DNA of 59,465 bases from Chroococcidiopsidaceae cyanobacterium CP_BM_ER_R8_30. GTDB lineage: Bacteria > Cyanobacteriota > Cyanobacteriia > Cyanobacteriales > Chroococcidiopsidaceae. Every line of letters starts with the position of its first letter. Within the stretch, counting starts at the first letter, position 1. The stretch is taken from contig JAFASY010000217.1 of the NCBI GenBank assembly GCA_019244235.1, positions 1 through 59,465 of the forward strand, written 5' to 3'. The translations under genes were made by a program, and so were the position numbers. The notes under the pieces were generated by a model, which ran no database searches, was not told where the DNA came from, and saw only the letters and a program-made list of their open reading frames with translations. Of the stretch, positions 1 through 7,918 are shown piece after piece.

Positions 1-86
1 CTGTGGCTGGCAACTTGGGGAATGAAGTACCTATTGGAACGCTAAAAAGTATTTGGAGACAAGCTGAACTTGAGGACAATAGCTAA
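1..86 (+). CDS. HicA-family toxin, C-terminal end only (cut by window edge)
   Basis: The reading frame GTG GCT GGC... from base 3 to the TAA at 84-86 ends in VPIGTLKSIWRQAELEDNS. This matches the end of HicA/YcfA-type mRNA interferases, which finish with a xxGTLxSIxRQAgl motif. The stop codon overlaps the ATG of the following hicB-like frame by one base (TAATG), the usual hicAB arrangement. Only about 27 residues are inside the window, so whether the rest is intact cannot be judged. Because the adjacent antitoxin is broken, the toxin is likely inactive or lost upstream, but that is inference. Confidence 0.6.
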   Translation, partial: VAGNLGNEVPIGTLKSIWRQAELEDNS

Positions 87-274
87 TGGATTACAAAGTG
101 ATAATTGAAAAGGATGAAACTGCCTATGGCGCTTATATTCCAGATATACCAGGCTATGTAGTTGTGGTAGAGACTACATAATAAGTGGAGATTCTGATTA
201 GAGAAGCTATCTAATCTCATCTAGGAATAAAGCAAGAAGAGGGCTTGCTCATTCTGGAACTAACAAGCTTTTGA
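86..274 (+). pseudogene. Decayed HicB-family antitoxin
   Basis: From ATG 86 the frame reads MDYKVIIEKDETAYGAYIPD and continues through the typical HicB N-terminal IPGY segment, then meets TAA TAA at 179-184. The same frame resumes with EILIREAI, a third TAA at 212-214, then SHLGIKQEEGLLI to TGA 272-274. IREAIxxHLxxLxEEGxxIP is the second half of HicB proteins, so the whole gene is still recognisable in one frame but carries three nonsense codons. It forms a hicAB pair with the upstream toxin fragment. Loss of an antitoxin normally demands prior loss of the toxin. Confidence 0.65.
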
Positions 275-396
275 CTAGTTTGTTACAGCCTACAGCTACA
301 TCCAATCCCACTTCTAAGAGAGTTTTTCAAATCTAATATCCAATCCGATTGGACTTTGAAATTTTCATTTAAACAGCATCTAAATGATGAGATTTA

Positions 397-1251
397 TTAT
401 CCAATGTACTTTGGTGCTGTTCTGCAACAGTCAAAGCGCTCGAAATCATCATAATTGTAACCTTGAAAATTCAAAGTGACTCTTTTCCTTTTTTTTAAGT
501 TTTTCCAAGAAAAAGCAGGGACATAAACATCTTGCTCTTCCATAAATGTATAAGTGAAATGATATACATCTATAGCAGGATACTTTGTTTCGAGTTGGCG
601 TTTCTTTGAATCAAACTGATAGGTTCCTCCGGAGTCAGAGGAAAAATATAAACTTTCTGTTAATTCACCAAACTCATACAATTTGTAACCAATATTACCA
701 CCTGTATCACTAATCTGATACTCGATAGCTTTAGTTTGCAATAAACTTGAAAGTAACTTGATTTCGTCTTCACCTCCAAGAGGGAGTGTACCGGGTAAAA
801 AATTAAGTTCGTGGATCGCATTCCAGGAGTGTCCTCGAAACTGAAAGATAGCAAAACTCTGTCCTGATATTTCAATTTCGCGTCCATAAGCATCGCGCTC
901 CCAATCTACTACTTGTCTGATTTGGCTAAAGGCTGCTTCTACTTGTTCAATGGGAGCGTGACAAAAAATTAAATAGTCATTGAGATCAATGTGTTCTATC
1001 CCACGGCGTTGCTCCAAAGGAGGCTCTGATGTATTTTCAAAGATTGACGTTAGTTGCTCTCTTGATTCATACACCACTCCTATATCATCTTCAAGGGGTA
1101 AGAGAACATTTCCGTTAGGAAGCTGGTAAACAGGGCGGCGAACTTTTTGAGAAAGCTCAGTGTCTTTAGTGCAGCCAGAACTTGCTAGAAGAGCCTGTGC
1201 ATGCTCCCAGGAAATGTGATGTGCCCTGCAGGACTTGGATATCTTATTCAT
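397..1251 (-). CDS. Hypothetical protein, 284 aa
   Basis: A 284-residue open frame starting at ATG 1249-1251. I do not recognise a family. It is a soluble-looking, mixed-charge protein with no signal peptide or membrane segment; an N-terminal part (about 1-60) contains KVRRPVYQLPNGNVLLP, and the C-terminal half has an aromatic-rich stretch. It stands alone between TA remnants and a coiled-coil gene on the same strand, separated from that gene by 116 bp. Coding bias looks normal for the window, so it is probably real. A toxin or immunity role is possible from context only. Confidence 0.6.
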   Translation of the reverse strand: MNKISKSCRAHHISWEHAQALLASSGCTKDTELSQKVRRPVYQLPNGNVLLPLEDDIGVVYESREQLTSIFENTSEPPLEQRRGIEHIDLNDYLIFCHAPIEQVEAAFSQIRQVVDWERDAYGREIEISGQSFAIFQFRGHSWNAIHELNFLPGTLPLGGEDEIKLLSSLLQTKAIEYQISDTGGNIGYKLYEFGELTESLYFSSDSGGTYQFDSKKRQLETKYPAIDVYHFTYTFMEEQDVYVPAFSWKNLKKRKRVTLNFQGYNYDDFERFDCCRTAPKYIG

Positions 1252-1367
1252 TTAGTCCTCCAAACAAGTGACGAGATCCCAGATTAAGTCGCAAAATGTA
1301 TCTAATAAGTCTATCGATAGCTAAGTTTATTGCTGTCACCTAATAAGACTAATTACTAGATTTATCC

Positions 1368-1745
1368 TTATAGTCTATTACCGTTTCCGTTCTGACTTTG
1401 CAACAGTTGCTGCAAAATAGCTAAGGTAGCATTGATGCCAGCTATAGCAGTATCAGTTTGCTCCAAACGTTCTTGAAAGTTGACCCGATCTTCCTCTACG
1501 ATTTCTCGTAGTTCATCAACTGCTCTAAGGGTTCTGCCAGCAGCCTCAGAAAGCGTGTTTCTGACTTCTGCTATGGCGCTTGAATTAGCGGCAATTGCTT
1601 GAGCATTGGAGTCTACTCGCTGTCCTAATAATTCAATGATTCTGGTATTTATTTCTTGTTGTTGAGAAATTGTCTCCTGTCTCTGACCAATTCCTTCAAT
1701 CAATCTTTCAATTCTATCTAAACGATCGTTACTATTGTTAACCAT
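1368..1745 (-). CDS. Small coiled-coil protein, 125 aa
   Basis: Starts at ATG 1743-1745 (MVNNSNDRLDRIERLIEGIG). Almost the whole protein is predicted by eye to be one long alpha-helical coiled coil: heptad-spaced I/L residues, many Q, E, N and A, and no Pro or Cys. The C-terminus is a short polar tail rich in N and G. Short coiled-coil proteins of this kind are common in cyanobacteria near toxin-antitoxin and mobile DNA, and their function is unknown. No membrane segment is seen, so it is presumably cytoplasmic and oligomeric. Confidence 0.6.
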   Translation of the reverse strand: MVNNSNDRLDRIERLIEGIGQRQETISQQQEINTRIIELLGQRVDSNAQAIAANSSAIAEVRNTLSEAAGRTLRAVDELREIVEEDRVNFQERLEQTDTAIAGINATLAILQQLLQSQNGNGNRL

Positions 1746-1944
1746 TGTTCTTGAAATAATCCATCATCTTGAATACAATTTTCCTGCTTATGCAGAGCTT
1801 GAATAAACAACCAATACTGAGTCTAGATTAGAATGTGTGATTGATAGGTTACAATTAATTATTCTCGCCTTCAATCTACTTCATTAGATAAGCAGCGAAC
1901 GAGCAAAAAGCTAGCTTCAACTCAAGCTCCCAAACTCCCGAATA

Positions 1945-2253
1945 CTATTGGGGAGTTTGGCTCAAAGCCTCTACTTTGCCTTGGTGTCCAGTCCGTCCTA
2001 GCATCATGAGTAGCTTATCTACATGAAATTGACCAATTTCCCCATTCATCAAATTGCTAATGCGCAGCTGAGTTTCCTCGAAGAAAGCTGCTGCCTGTGC
2101 CTGTGTCTAGCCTTGCTCCTGAATGTATCGCCTCAAATCCAACATTAATTCGGCTCGAATTTTGAGATCGGCAGCTTCCTCAGTATTAAACCCCAAGTTT
2201 TCAAATATATTGTCATTGCCTCGGTTAACTGCAACTAACTCATCTTCATTCAT
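1945..2253 (-). pseudogene. XRE-family antitoxin/regulator with in-frame amber stop
   Basis: Reading from ATG at 2251-2253 gives 48 residues (MNEDELVAVNRGNDNIFENL and on to RRYIQEQG), then TAG at 2107-2109. The frame continues uninterrupted with TQAQAAAFFEETQLRISNLM to a TAG at 1945-1947, 103 codons in all. The complete product matches the short XRE HTH proteins of HigA/COG5606 type, whose usual sequence at this point is QGWTQAEAA. The amber codon therefore replaces a Trp codon (TGG to TAG), a single-base nonsense mutation in helix 1-2 of the HTH. Either the gene is dead or the stop is read through. The presumed toxin partner would lie upstream on the same strand. Confidence 0.7.
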
Positions 2254-2330
2254 CACTCTGCCTCTTTTGCTCTTGTAGATATTGAAGCAACTGCAGAGCT
2301 ACCCGGCGTTATGGTAACTTTTTGCCTCAT
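2254..2330 (-). pseudogene. Possible tail of a HigB/RelE-type toxin
   Basis: Immediately upstream of the XRE pseudogene the minus strand reads GKKLP-stop-RRVALQLLQYLQEQK. This resembles the KKTxKTPxREIxxAxxRxxDYL tail of Gp49-like/HigB2 toxins, which precede COG5606-type antitoxins. Only about 25 codons remain and they include a stop, so this is a remnant at best. The call rests on position and a short weak match. Confidence 0.25.
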
Positions 2331-2338
2331 GCCCGGAT

Positions 2339-3109
2339 TTAGCTTTGTGAAGAATTATTCATTTGCTGCTGAAGTTGCTGCACTTCTTCAACCGATAAAC
2401 CTGTTCCACGCGCAACTATTTCAATAGATAATCCTTCTCTTAGAAAGTTAAGAGCAATCTCTCGCTGCTTTTTTACCTCTCCCTCCATCAAAATCGAACG
2501 ATAAACCGTGGATTCTTGCATAATGTCTCTCCGTAATAGACGATAAATAACCTCATCTCTTAATCTTAGCCCAGCTAGAATTGCAGAGGCAGCAGTTAGA
2601 TTCGCTTGCGTCGTTGGGTCTGAAATTTGATTGACCGCTTGAGCTGCTTGACGCAGTGTTGCTTCTGGGTCATTTGTTTGACCGAGAGCAGCAAACGGAA
2701 TTAGTCCGGGATACTGCAAAAAGAGGTTGTCCGGTTGCTCCCACAAGCGAATCACGTCAAAGTCATGGCGAGTGCGCTCCAATATAAAGCTGGTTTGCTG
2801 AACGAGATCCGATCTAGTCTGCTTCAAGTAAATCACGACTTGCCGCATCGCCTTGTTACGATACCGCCTGTACACTCGTGCACGATAATCAAACATGCGA
2901 AACGGAATTTCCGGGTCAGGACGGGTTTGGAATTCCAAGTGCAAAACAGATTCATTCGACTGAAGCAGAATCAGGGCATCGGCACGAATCGGTTCAAGGG
3001 AGAGTTCAGAGGGTTTTATCTCTGTTAAAGTGATGGACTCTCCAAGCAACCAACTAGCAAAGTCGGCGGAGAAGTGTTCAGCAAGAAATCGGCAGGTATC
3101 GTCATACAT
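2339..3109 (-). CDS. Rpn-family recombination-promoting nuclease/putative transposase
   Basis: The open frame extends to 3181, but family members begin at the equivalent of MYDDTCRFLAEHFSADFASW, so the ATG at 3107-3109 is preferred, giving 256 aa. The N-terminal domain (about 1-130) has the PD-(D/E)XK layout of Rpn proteins: RADALILL followed by LHLEFQTRPD, where E and Q occupy the catalytic ExQ/K position. Then come IPFRMFDYRARVYRR and RQVVIYL. The C-terminal third is helical and ends in a Gln-rich stretch. Rpn proteins are DNA endonucleases linked to RecA-independent recombination and, in some cases, phage defence. It sits beside several TA remnants, a typical accessory setting. Confidence 0.85.
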   Translation of the reverse strand: MYDDTCRFLAEHFSADFASWLLGESITLTEIKPSELSLEPIRADALILLQSNESVLHLEFQTRPDPEIPFRMFDYRARVYRRYRNKAMRQVVIYLKQTRSDLVQQTSFILERTRHDFDVIRLWEQPDNLFLQYPGLIPFAALGQTNDPEATLRQAAQAVNQISDPTTQANLTAASAILAGLRLRDEVIYRLLRRDIMQESTVYRSILMEGEVKKQREIALNFLREGLSIEIVARGTGLSVEEVQQLQQQMNNSSQS

Positions 3110-3362
3110 ATACAACCAACATCCTGAGTATCTATCAGGATACTCGGATAACAGGTCACAACTGCTCGTTCTCGCGTTCAACCTGCTTCAATAGATAGGT
3201 CGTCCTTGGGTTTCTGCGATCTGTGCTTCGGACTCGTGCTACTATTTGAGGCAATGAGCGAACGGCGCAGCTTGTCCCATCCTCTCAGGTCCCGATGAAT
3301 CAACCAATCATCAGGCCTGAGATACTCAGTCTGTCTTCTAGATACGATGGCATTCCATGGTT

Positions 3363-3584
3363 CTAGAAAATCATAAATTCCGTACCTGCCTCAAACCATT
3401 CCTTTTCGATCTCATCCCAACTATTATTAATATCAAATTGAGTCAACATCTCATCAGTAGCTGCCTGGGTCATTGTATCAGTCTCTTGCTCAACCTTAGT
3501 CTGCCAAGGCCGAAGTTTAGCAAAGTCTTGCGCTTGTCCCCTACTTGTTCCAACGTATGTTTTATTAATACTAGAGCTAAGCAT
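3363..3584 (-). CDS. Small hypothetical protein, up to 73 aa
   Basis: Open frame from ATG 3582-3584, with an internal ATG (MTQAATDEMLTQFDINNSWD) that would give a 36-residue product. The C-terminal half is acidic (WDEIEKEWFEAG) and looks more protein-like than the N-terminal half. No family is recognised. Size and position among TA remnants would suit a small antitoxin, but no toxin partner is visible. It could also be a non-coding frame. Confidence 0.3.
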   Translation of the reverse strand: MLSSSINKTYVGTSRGQAQDFAKLRPWQTKVEQETDTMTQAATDEMLTQFDINNSWDEIEKEWFEAGTEFMIF

Positions 3585-4268
3585 TAGAAATACTGTTTAT
3601 CCTTCTTGTAGTTGTTATAGTCTAAGTATGATATGGCAGAACCTATATTTAAGTCATTCATTAGACTTAATTTGTTACTTAATATAATGGTTGCGAAAAT
3701 TAAAAATTCTATCCAACGGCGTAGGAGAAGTGCCGACTATAGAAAGTGTGTCCTTGGAATCAGCAATTTATTATATAACTAAATAACTAAATTTTTATAT
3801 AGAAATAAAGTGAACTTGTTGCCCTTCATCATAAACTTGACATTGCTTCTTAAAATCAAAAATACAAGCATATCAGCATTCAGGAGCCATACAAGAGAAT
3901 AAGTTTTTTCTCAATAAGCTTCCTTTCGAGAAGGAATAAGCCTTTTCCTTACTCATATACATAAGTAATATTGCTTATTAAAATTTCTAATACGAATCTG
4001 AAGCATCTTAAATTTTTTTTTGTAAAGTTATTACGCGAATAGTGAGATAATGTTGCTCGTACTTAAGCTCCTCTCCAGCTAAGCGACTCTACTACGGAGC
4101 TGGTAACTTCTTTGTCCTACAACCTGGCCCTTGTATCCATTGATCAATCCTTCCTCCACTAAACTAATTCTCCGTTGCCAAAGTGGAACGAGTCTTAAGC
4201 AAAAAATCAAATTTCAATCTCAGGGATAAAAGCCTAGACGATTTCTAGCACAGTCTGAACATTATGCA
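3585..4268. other. AT-rich intergenic region, 684 bp, no gene seen
   Basis: No open frame with protein-like composition was found on either strand. The DNA is markedly AT-rich (runs of A and T, for example around 4015-4025) and contains imperfect inverted repeats such as TTTCTCAATAAGCTT/GCTTCCTTTCGAGAA near 3907-3935. It presumably carries promoters for the acyltransferase gene downstream and for the minus-strand small ORF. I see no recognisable RNA or operator. Confidence 0.4.
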
Positions 4269-5156
4269 GTGAGGAGTATGATTCACCTTTTCCATCAGCA
4301 TTTTCAAATAGTACTAGCGAACACACCCAAGTTGCAGCAGGAAGTTTTCAAGCTCCGCTACAGAGTTTTCTGTCAGGAGCTGGAATCTGAGCCAAAAAGC
4401 AACCACTTAGACGGTATGGAGCAGGATATCTATGACCAACATTCAGTTCATTGCTTGCTCCTGCATCGTGCTAGCCAGCAGTATGCTGGATGTGTTCGCC
4501 TGATTCTAGCCGAGCCTTTTTTTCCCGCTTCGTTGCCGTTTGCACCGCTTTGCCGTTATCCCTCGTCAACTGGTCACTCATCACCATCTTGTTTGGGTGA
4601 ACTCTCACGTTTGACAGTTGCAGCTGAGTTTCGGCAACGCTTAAGCTACAAAACCAAAACAGAACGTAGCATTGAGGACTGTAACTCAGCGAGAGTGGAG
4701 GAGAGAGCCTACCCACTGATTGTACCGGGACTATACATGGCAGCAATCAGCATAGCTCTAGAGCTGGATTTAGATGCGATTTATGCTCTAATGCCACCTC
4801 AACTAGCAACCTACCTACAAAAGTTTGGCATGAAATTGGGACAAGTAGAGGAACGGGAGGAGATTGGCTGTCAAAGGAGGCTATTTGAGATTTCCCGTGA
4901 GGCAATACTTAGCAGCATCAATGCCAGTACATATGAAGTCTTCCAACAGCTAAGCAGCGATATCAGGAAGTCTTGGTCCCAGTCTCAAGCAGAGACAAAT
5001 TTGAGTCAAGTTAAATTCCACCTACATCCTGAATGGGCAGAGTGGAATGCCGCGACTGAAGCGACAGGAAGTAAGAGAAGCCAGATCTGCCGCCACAATC
5101 TTTTCCAGTTGAGCAAGAGAGCGCACTTGTCTTTGATCGAGCAGGCTGGGACTTAA
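4269..5156 (+). CDS. PEP-CTERM/exosortase system-associated acyltransferase
   Basis: The N-terminus FHQHFQIVLANTPKLQQEVF followed by KLRYRVFCQELE matches the GNAT-like autoinducer-synthase/FeeM fold of the exosortase-associated acyltransferase family (TIGR03694-type). After that come the expected segments LLLHRASQQYAGCVRLIL, LGELSRLTV and GLYMAAISIALE. Length (295 aa) fits the family. The frame can start at GTG 4269 or ATG 4278; GAGGAG lies only 1 nt before the ATG, so the site does not decide between them. Family members probably transfer an acyl group during surface-protein or EPS maturation. No exosortase, PEP-CTERM substrate or EPS gene is in the window, so the partner system is elsewhere or lost. 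Confidence 0.75.
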   Translation: MRSMIHLFHQHFQIVLANTPKLQQEVFKLRYRVFCQELESEPKSNHLDGMEQDIYDQHSVHCLLLHRASQQYAGCVRLILAEPFFPASLPFAPLCRYPSSTGHSSPSCLGELSRLTVAAEFRQRLSYKTKTERSIEDCNSARVEERAYPLIVPGLYMAAISIALELDLDAIYALMPPQLATYLQKFGMKLGQVEEREEIGCQRRLFEISREAILSSINASTYEVFQQLSSDIRKSWSQSQAETNLSQVKFHLHPEWAEWNAATEATGSKRSQICRHNLFQLSKRAHLSLIEQAGT

Positions 5157-5190
5157 CCCTATTCAGGCACCTTGAGTCTAGTTGCAATGG

Positions 5191-6324
5191 TCAATGCCTA
5201 AACAGCGCCATGACAAGCTCGAACAGAATTAATAGGACAATCGTCCCTTCCATCGCCGTAGCTCGTTCGGTGTCAGCCTCATCGTGGAGCATGCTATAAG
5301 TCTGGCGCAGGAGTGCTAGCTTATGTTCAACCCCAGCACGCCACACCTCAACCCGTAACACACTAAGCATGGCACTGTATAGTCGGTTCCAGTAGACATC
5401 GTCGGTAACCTTGAGAGCGTTATCGACTCGCTCTGTCACCTCAGTAATTTCAGCAACTAGGCGCTGGACATCGTGGAGCAACCGACTGTAACGACGTAAG
5501 AGCGGCAGCGTGAAGCGGCGCTGTTCTCTTGGTATCTGCCGATACATACGCGGCAACTCAGCGTCAAGATCAGCGTCGTAGGAGCGCATGAGTAGGAGTT
5601 CGACGTTGGCGAATTCAATCAGATCGACGGCAGTTGCAGCGGCTAGCGGATCGGGCTCGATCAACAACGCCCCATTCCAGCTCAATAGTGCTAAGTCATC
5701 TGGGTAGTAGCTCATGCTAGATATCAGACTGGAGGCGCTCTGGCTTAGCGATCGCTGTTCTCCTAACAAGGCTGCCCAAACTAATGGGTGTTCAGCTAAG
5801 GTGGCAACGGCGATGTTATCAACCAGATGTTTAACGACGAGGATGCTATAGTCTTCAACAATCGCCGCTCGATGTGGTTGTGCCAGTGCTGGTTGCAGAA
5901 GTCGTTCGAGTTCCTCTAGAGCTTTTTGAAAGCGATTCTGCATGAGTTCTGGCAGCTCTTGTGCAATTTGCAGTAAGTCGGCAACCTTGCTCCAACCAAC
6001 TGGTTGCGGCAGCGATAGCTCCATAGCCAGCGCCACAGCTCCCAAGTCGTAGATGCTAGCTCTGAGAGTGCCAGTCAGAGAGAACCCATCTAGGACGAAC
6101 GTTACTGTGTCGAGGTTGACCCGAACTGGTGGCTGAGCAATTTGAATGCTTTCTGATTGTCGCACTCGCACAGGTGGTGTATGCCGTGCTGTTGGCTTTG
6201 CTAGACAAGTCTGCGCTTTGTCCAAATCGATCTCATTGCTAATGTCGTAAAGCTGATACAGCGTCAGCGTACCCAACTGGATGTCGGGCAGAGGGGCATC
6301 AACCAAGCAGTTAGTAAATGCCAT
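5191..6324 (-). CDS. RMD1/YagE-family (DUF155-like) membrane-anchored protein
   Basis: 377 aa from ATG 6322-6324. The C-terminal half has the RMD1/YagE pattern: VTERVDNALKVTDDVYW, then a helical pair with EVWRAGVEHKLALLRQTYSM, and a single C-terminal hydrophobic helix (TIVLLILFELVMALF) followed directly by RH. The N-terminal region (about 60-140) contains a short beta-rich part with FVLDGFSLTGTL. Bacterial homologues are of unknown function; eukaryotic relatives are mitochondrial or microtubule-linked. Predicted topology is cytoplasmic with a C-terminal anchor. It is convergent with the acyltransferase gene, 34 bp apart, so there is no operon link. Confidence 0.7.
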   Translation of the reverse strand: MAFTNCLVDAPLPDIQLGTLTLYQLYDISNEIDLDKAQTCLAKPTARHTPPVRVRQSESIQIAQPPVRVNLDTVTFVLDGFSLTGTLRASIYDLGAVALAMELSLPQPVGWSKVADLLQIAQELPELMQNRFQKALEELERLLQPALAQPHRAAIVEDYSILVVKHLVDNIAVATLAEHPLVWAALLGEQRSLSQSASSLISSMSYYPDDLALLSWNGALLIEPDPLAAATAVDLIEFANVELLLMRSYDADLDAELPRMYRQIPREQRRFTLPLLRRYSRLLHDVQRLVAEITEVTERVDNALKVTDDVYWNRLYSAMLSVLRVEVWRAGVEHKLALLRQTYSMLHDEADTERATAMEGTIVLLILFELVMALFRH

Positions 6325-6401
6325 GGCGAGTAAGGAAGTCTGAATCTAGATGTCCTATCATGACAAAAACTTAGCCTGCGATGCTACCGCTCTCTATTCT
6401 G

Positions 6402-6620
6402 CTAATCTTTCAATTTCTCTAGCGCGATCGCCACTACAGATTCCATAGGAGCTAACGACTCTATCTCCTCAATAGACAACCTCCCTCCAAAAACTTCGAC
6501 GGATGCTTTGATGACTGCTTGTGCATAGGCAGACTCGATCGCCTCCTTCAGATCCTCGGCGTCCAGATAAGTCCCCTTGCTCTTGCGTCTTTGATTGAGG
6601 GCATGAATTTCTAGTACCAA
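6402..6620 (-). CDS. Small hypothetical protein downstream of ferrochelatase-like gene
   Basis: 72 aa, starting at ATG 6618-6620, 8 bp past the stop of the ferrochelatase-like gene and therefore probably co-transcribed with it. The composition is soluble and helical (EDLKEAIESAYAQAVIKASV) with an acidic C-terminal part (SIEEIESLAPMESVV). I do not recognise a family. Close spacing and a clean frame argue that it is real. Confidence 0.5.
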   Translation of the reverse strand: MVLEIHALNQRRKSKGTYLDAEDLKEAIESAYAQAVIKASVEVFGGRLSIEEIESLAPMESVVAIALEKLKD

Positions 6621-6628
6621 GGTTGAAC

Positions 6629-7759
6629 CTAATGGTGGTGATGCTCGTGGTGATGATGCCCATTATGTTCAGCCATCTGCGGATTAACTGCAATTGCCTC
6701 CTCTGATAACAGCGCTGCAATTTGGGGATTTGCCCACTGAGCCGCCATCTTTAAGAAATCAGGATGGTCATTAACGCAGGGCATCTGGACATAGCTCACT
6801 TGCGGATGTCGATGTTGCAAGGCATGAATAATGTGATGCACATCCAACAGAGTTTCATGATTCTCAGTTGCAAAGCCAATCGGCATCAATACCACTGCCT
6901 TTGCACCCAGTTCAATCAAATTCTTGGCTGCTAACTCAACGTTAGGCTGCGTCCACTCAATTAGAGGCGTGTCGTGATTCAGCCAACCAATCGAAATCAA
7001 AGGATAGCGGTGAATCAACTGTTCCCGCACCCGCTCATACAGTTCCTGACTTTCTACAATTCCAGAAGTGAACCCTTTTGCCTTGTGAGGACAACCGTGG
7101 TTCATCAGCACAATCCCAATTTGCGAGGGCAGGTGTGTTGCGGCTAAATCGGTGGCAATCTTTTCCTCGACCATGCGAGCGAGTAGCTCAATGTAGTCAA
7201 TTTCGTTATAGAAAGAAGGAATATAGCGCTGCCCCTTCACCCAATGTTCTGTCCCCTCAACCAGCCGAGCAAGAGCTTTGTTAACTTGCTCAACGGCAAT
7301 ACCACTCGTAAAGATGGAATCAACAACCAACAGAGGGTAAATCAGCAGTTTATCAAAACCCTGAGCCTTGATTTCGGTCAAAACCTGTTCGGGTAAGAAT
7401 GGGGCACAGAAGTTGAAGGCTTTAAAAACTTGGACGCGATCACCCCAAGTGTCTTGTAAATGTTTTTCTATCCCAGCCCGCTGCTGTTCAAAAATCGCAT
7501 TGTGAGGCGAAATGAAAGACCCGTGCTTATGCCCCCACTCATGTCGATCAAACAGCGCTAAAATCTTTGCCAGTGGTGGATAAATCCAGGTCGGCACTGG
7601 AGCAAACTTGGCAGTGAGTAAATTTAAAGCCTGTTCGTTATAGTTAGCGAAATCCTCGTAGCTCTCGACCTCACCATAGCCCATAAGCAAGACAGCGACT
7701 CGATCCTTGCCTGTTAAATGCTCTGGTGCGCGTTGCTGTTTTTCTGGAGTGGCAACCAA
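6629..7759 (-). CDS. Ferrochelatase-like chelatase with His-rich C-terminal tail
   Basis: 376 aa, starting at a TTG codon (7757-7759) that gives MVATPEKQQRAPEHL; no upstream ATG is in frame. Residues about 20-340 follow a divergent ferrochelatase/chelatase layout: VAVLLMGYGEVESYEDF, FNFCAPFLPEQV, LLVVDSIFTSGIAVEQVN, then IVLMNHGCPHKAKGFTSGIV and PIGFATENHETLLDVHHI with conserved His and Glu. It lacks the C-terminal chlorophyll-binding-like helix of canonical cyanobacterial HemH, so it is likely a paralogue. The protein ends in GHHHHEHHHH, a metal-binding tail usual for nickel/cobalt/zinc handling proteins. Iron insertion into protoporphyrin is the family activity, but another metal or tetrapyrrole is possible. 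Confidence 0.75.
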   Translation of the reverse strand: MVATPEKQQRAPEHLTGKDRVAVLLMGYGEVESYEDFANYNEQALNLLTAKFAPVPTWIYPPLAKILALFDRHEWGHKHGSFISPHNAIFEQQRAGIEKHLQDTWGDRVQVFKAFNFCAPFLPEQVLTEIKAQGFDKLLIYPLLVVDSIFTSGIAVEQVNKALARLVEGTEHWVKGQRYIPSFYNEIDYIELLARMVEEKIATDLAATHLPSQIGIVLMNHGCPHKAKGFTSGIVESQELYERVREQLIHRYPLISIGWLNHDTPLIEWTQPNVELAAKNLIELGAKAVVLMPIGFATENHETLLDVHHIIHALQHRHPQVSYVQMPCVNDHPDFLKMAAQWANPQIAALLSEEAIAVNPQMAEHNGHHHHEHHHH

Positions 7760-7872
7760 TGTACTCTCCTCTATTACATATACTTCTTACAAGTCCAGTC
7801 AAGCTATCTGTCCCTTCAGGTTTGCTTAACTAAACCGGATTGCAAAACACATCTACTAGATCTCATACTAAC

Positions 7873-7889
7873 ATCCCCTACTGGGGGAT
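7873..7889. promoter_or_regulatory. G/C-tract palindrome ahead of hydrolase gene
   Basis: ATCCCC-TACTG-GGGGAT is a perfect 6-bp inverted repeat with a 5-nt spacer, between the divergent chelatase-like gene (start 7759) and the hydrolase gene (start 7919), 30 bp before the latter. The shape resembles operators of CsoR/RcnR-type metal sensors, which recognise C-tract/G-tract palindromes. The metal-linked neighbour makes this attractive, but no such regulator is in the window. Confidence 0.3.
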
Positions 7890-7918
7890 AGGATAGGGCA
7901 ATAATCAATAAAAGTTAT

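Noticed and set aside
660-893. 77-codon minus-strand ORF inside the hypothetical gene at 397-1251
   Set aside because: Lies within a longer same-strand frame with better coding character.
2735-3028. 97-codon plus-strand ORF opposite the Rpn gene
   Set aside because: It is antisense to a recognisable nuclease domain and has no family features; a shadow frame.
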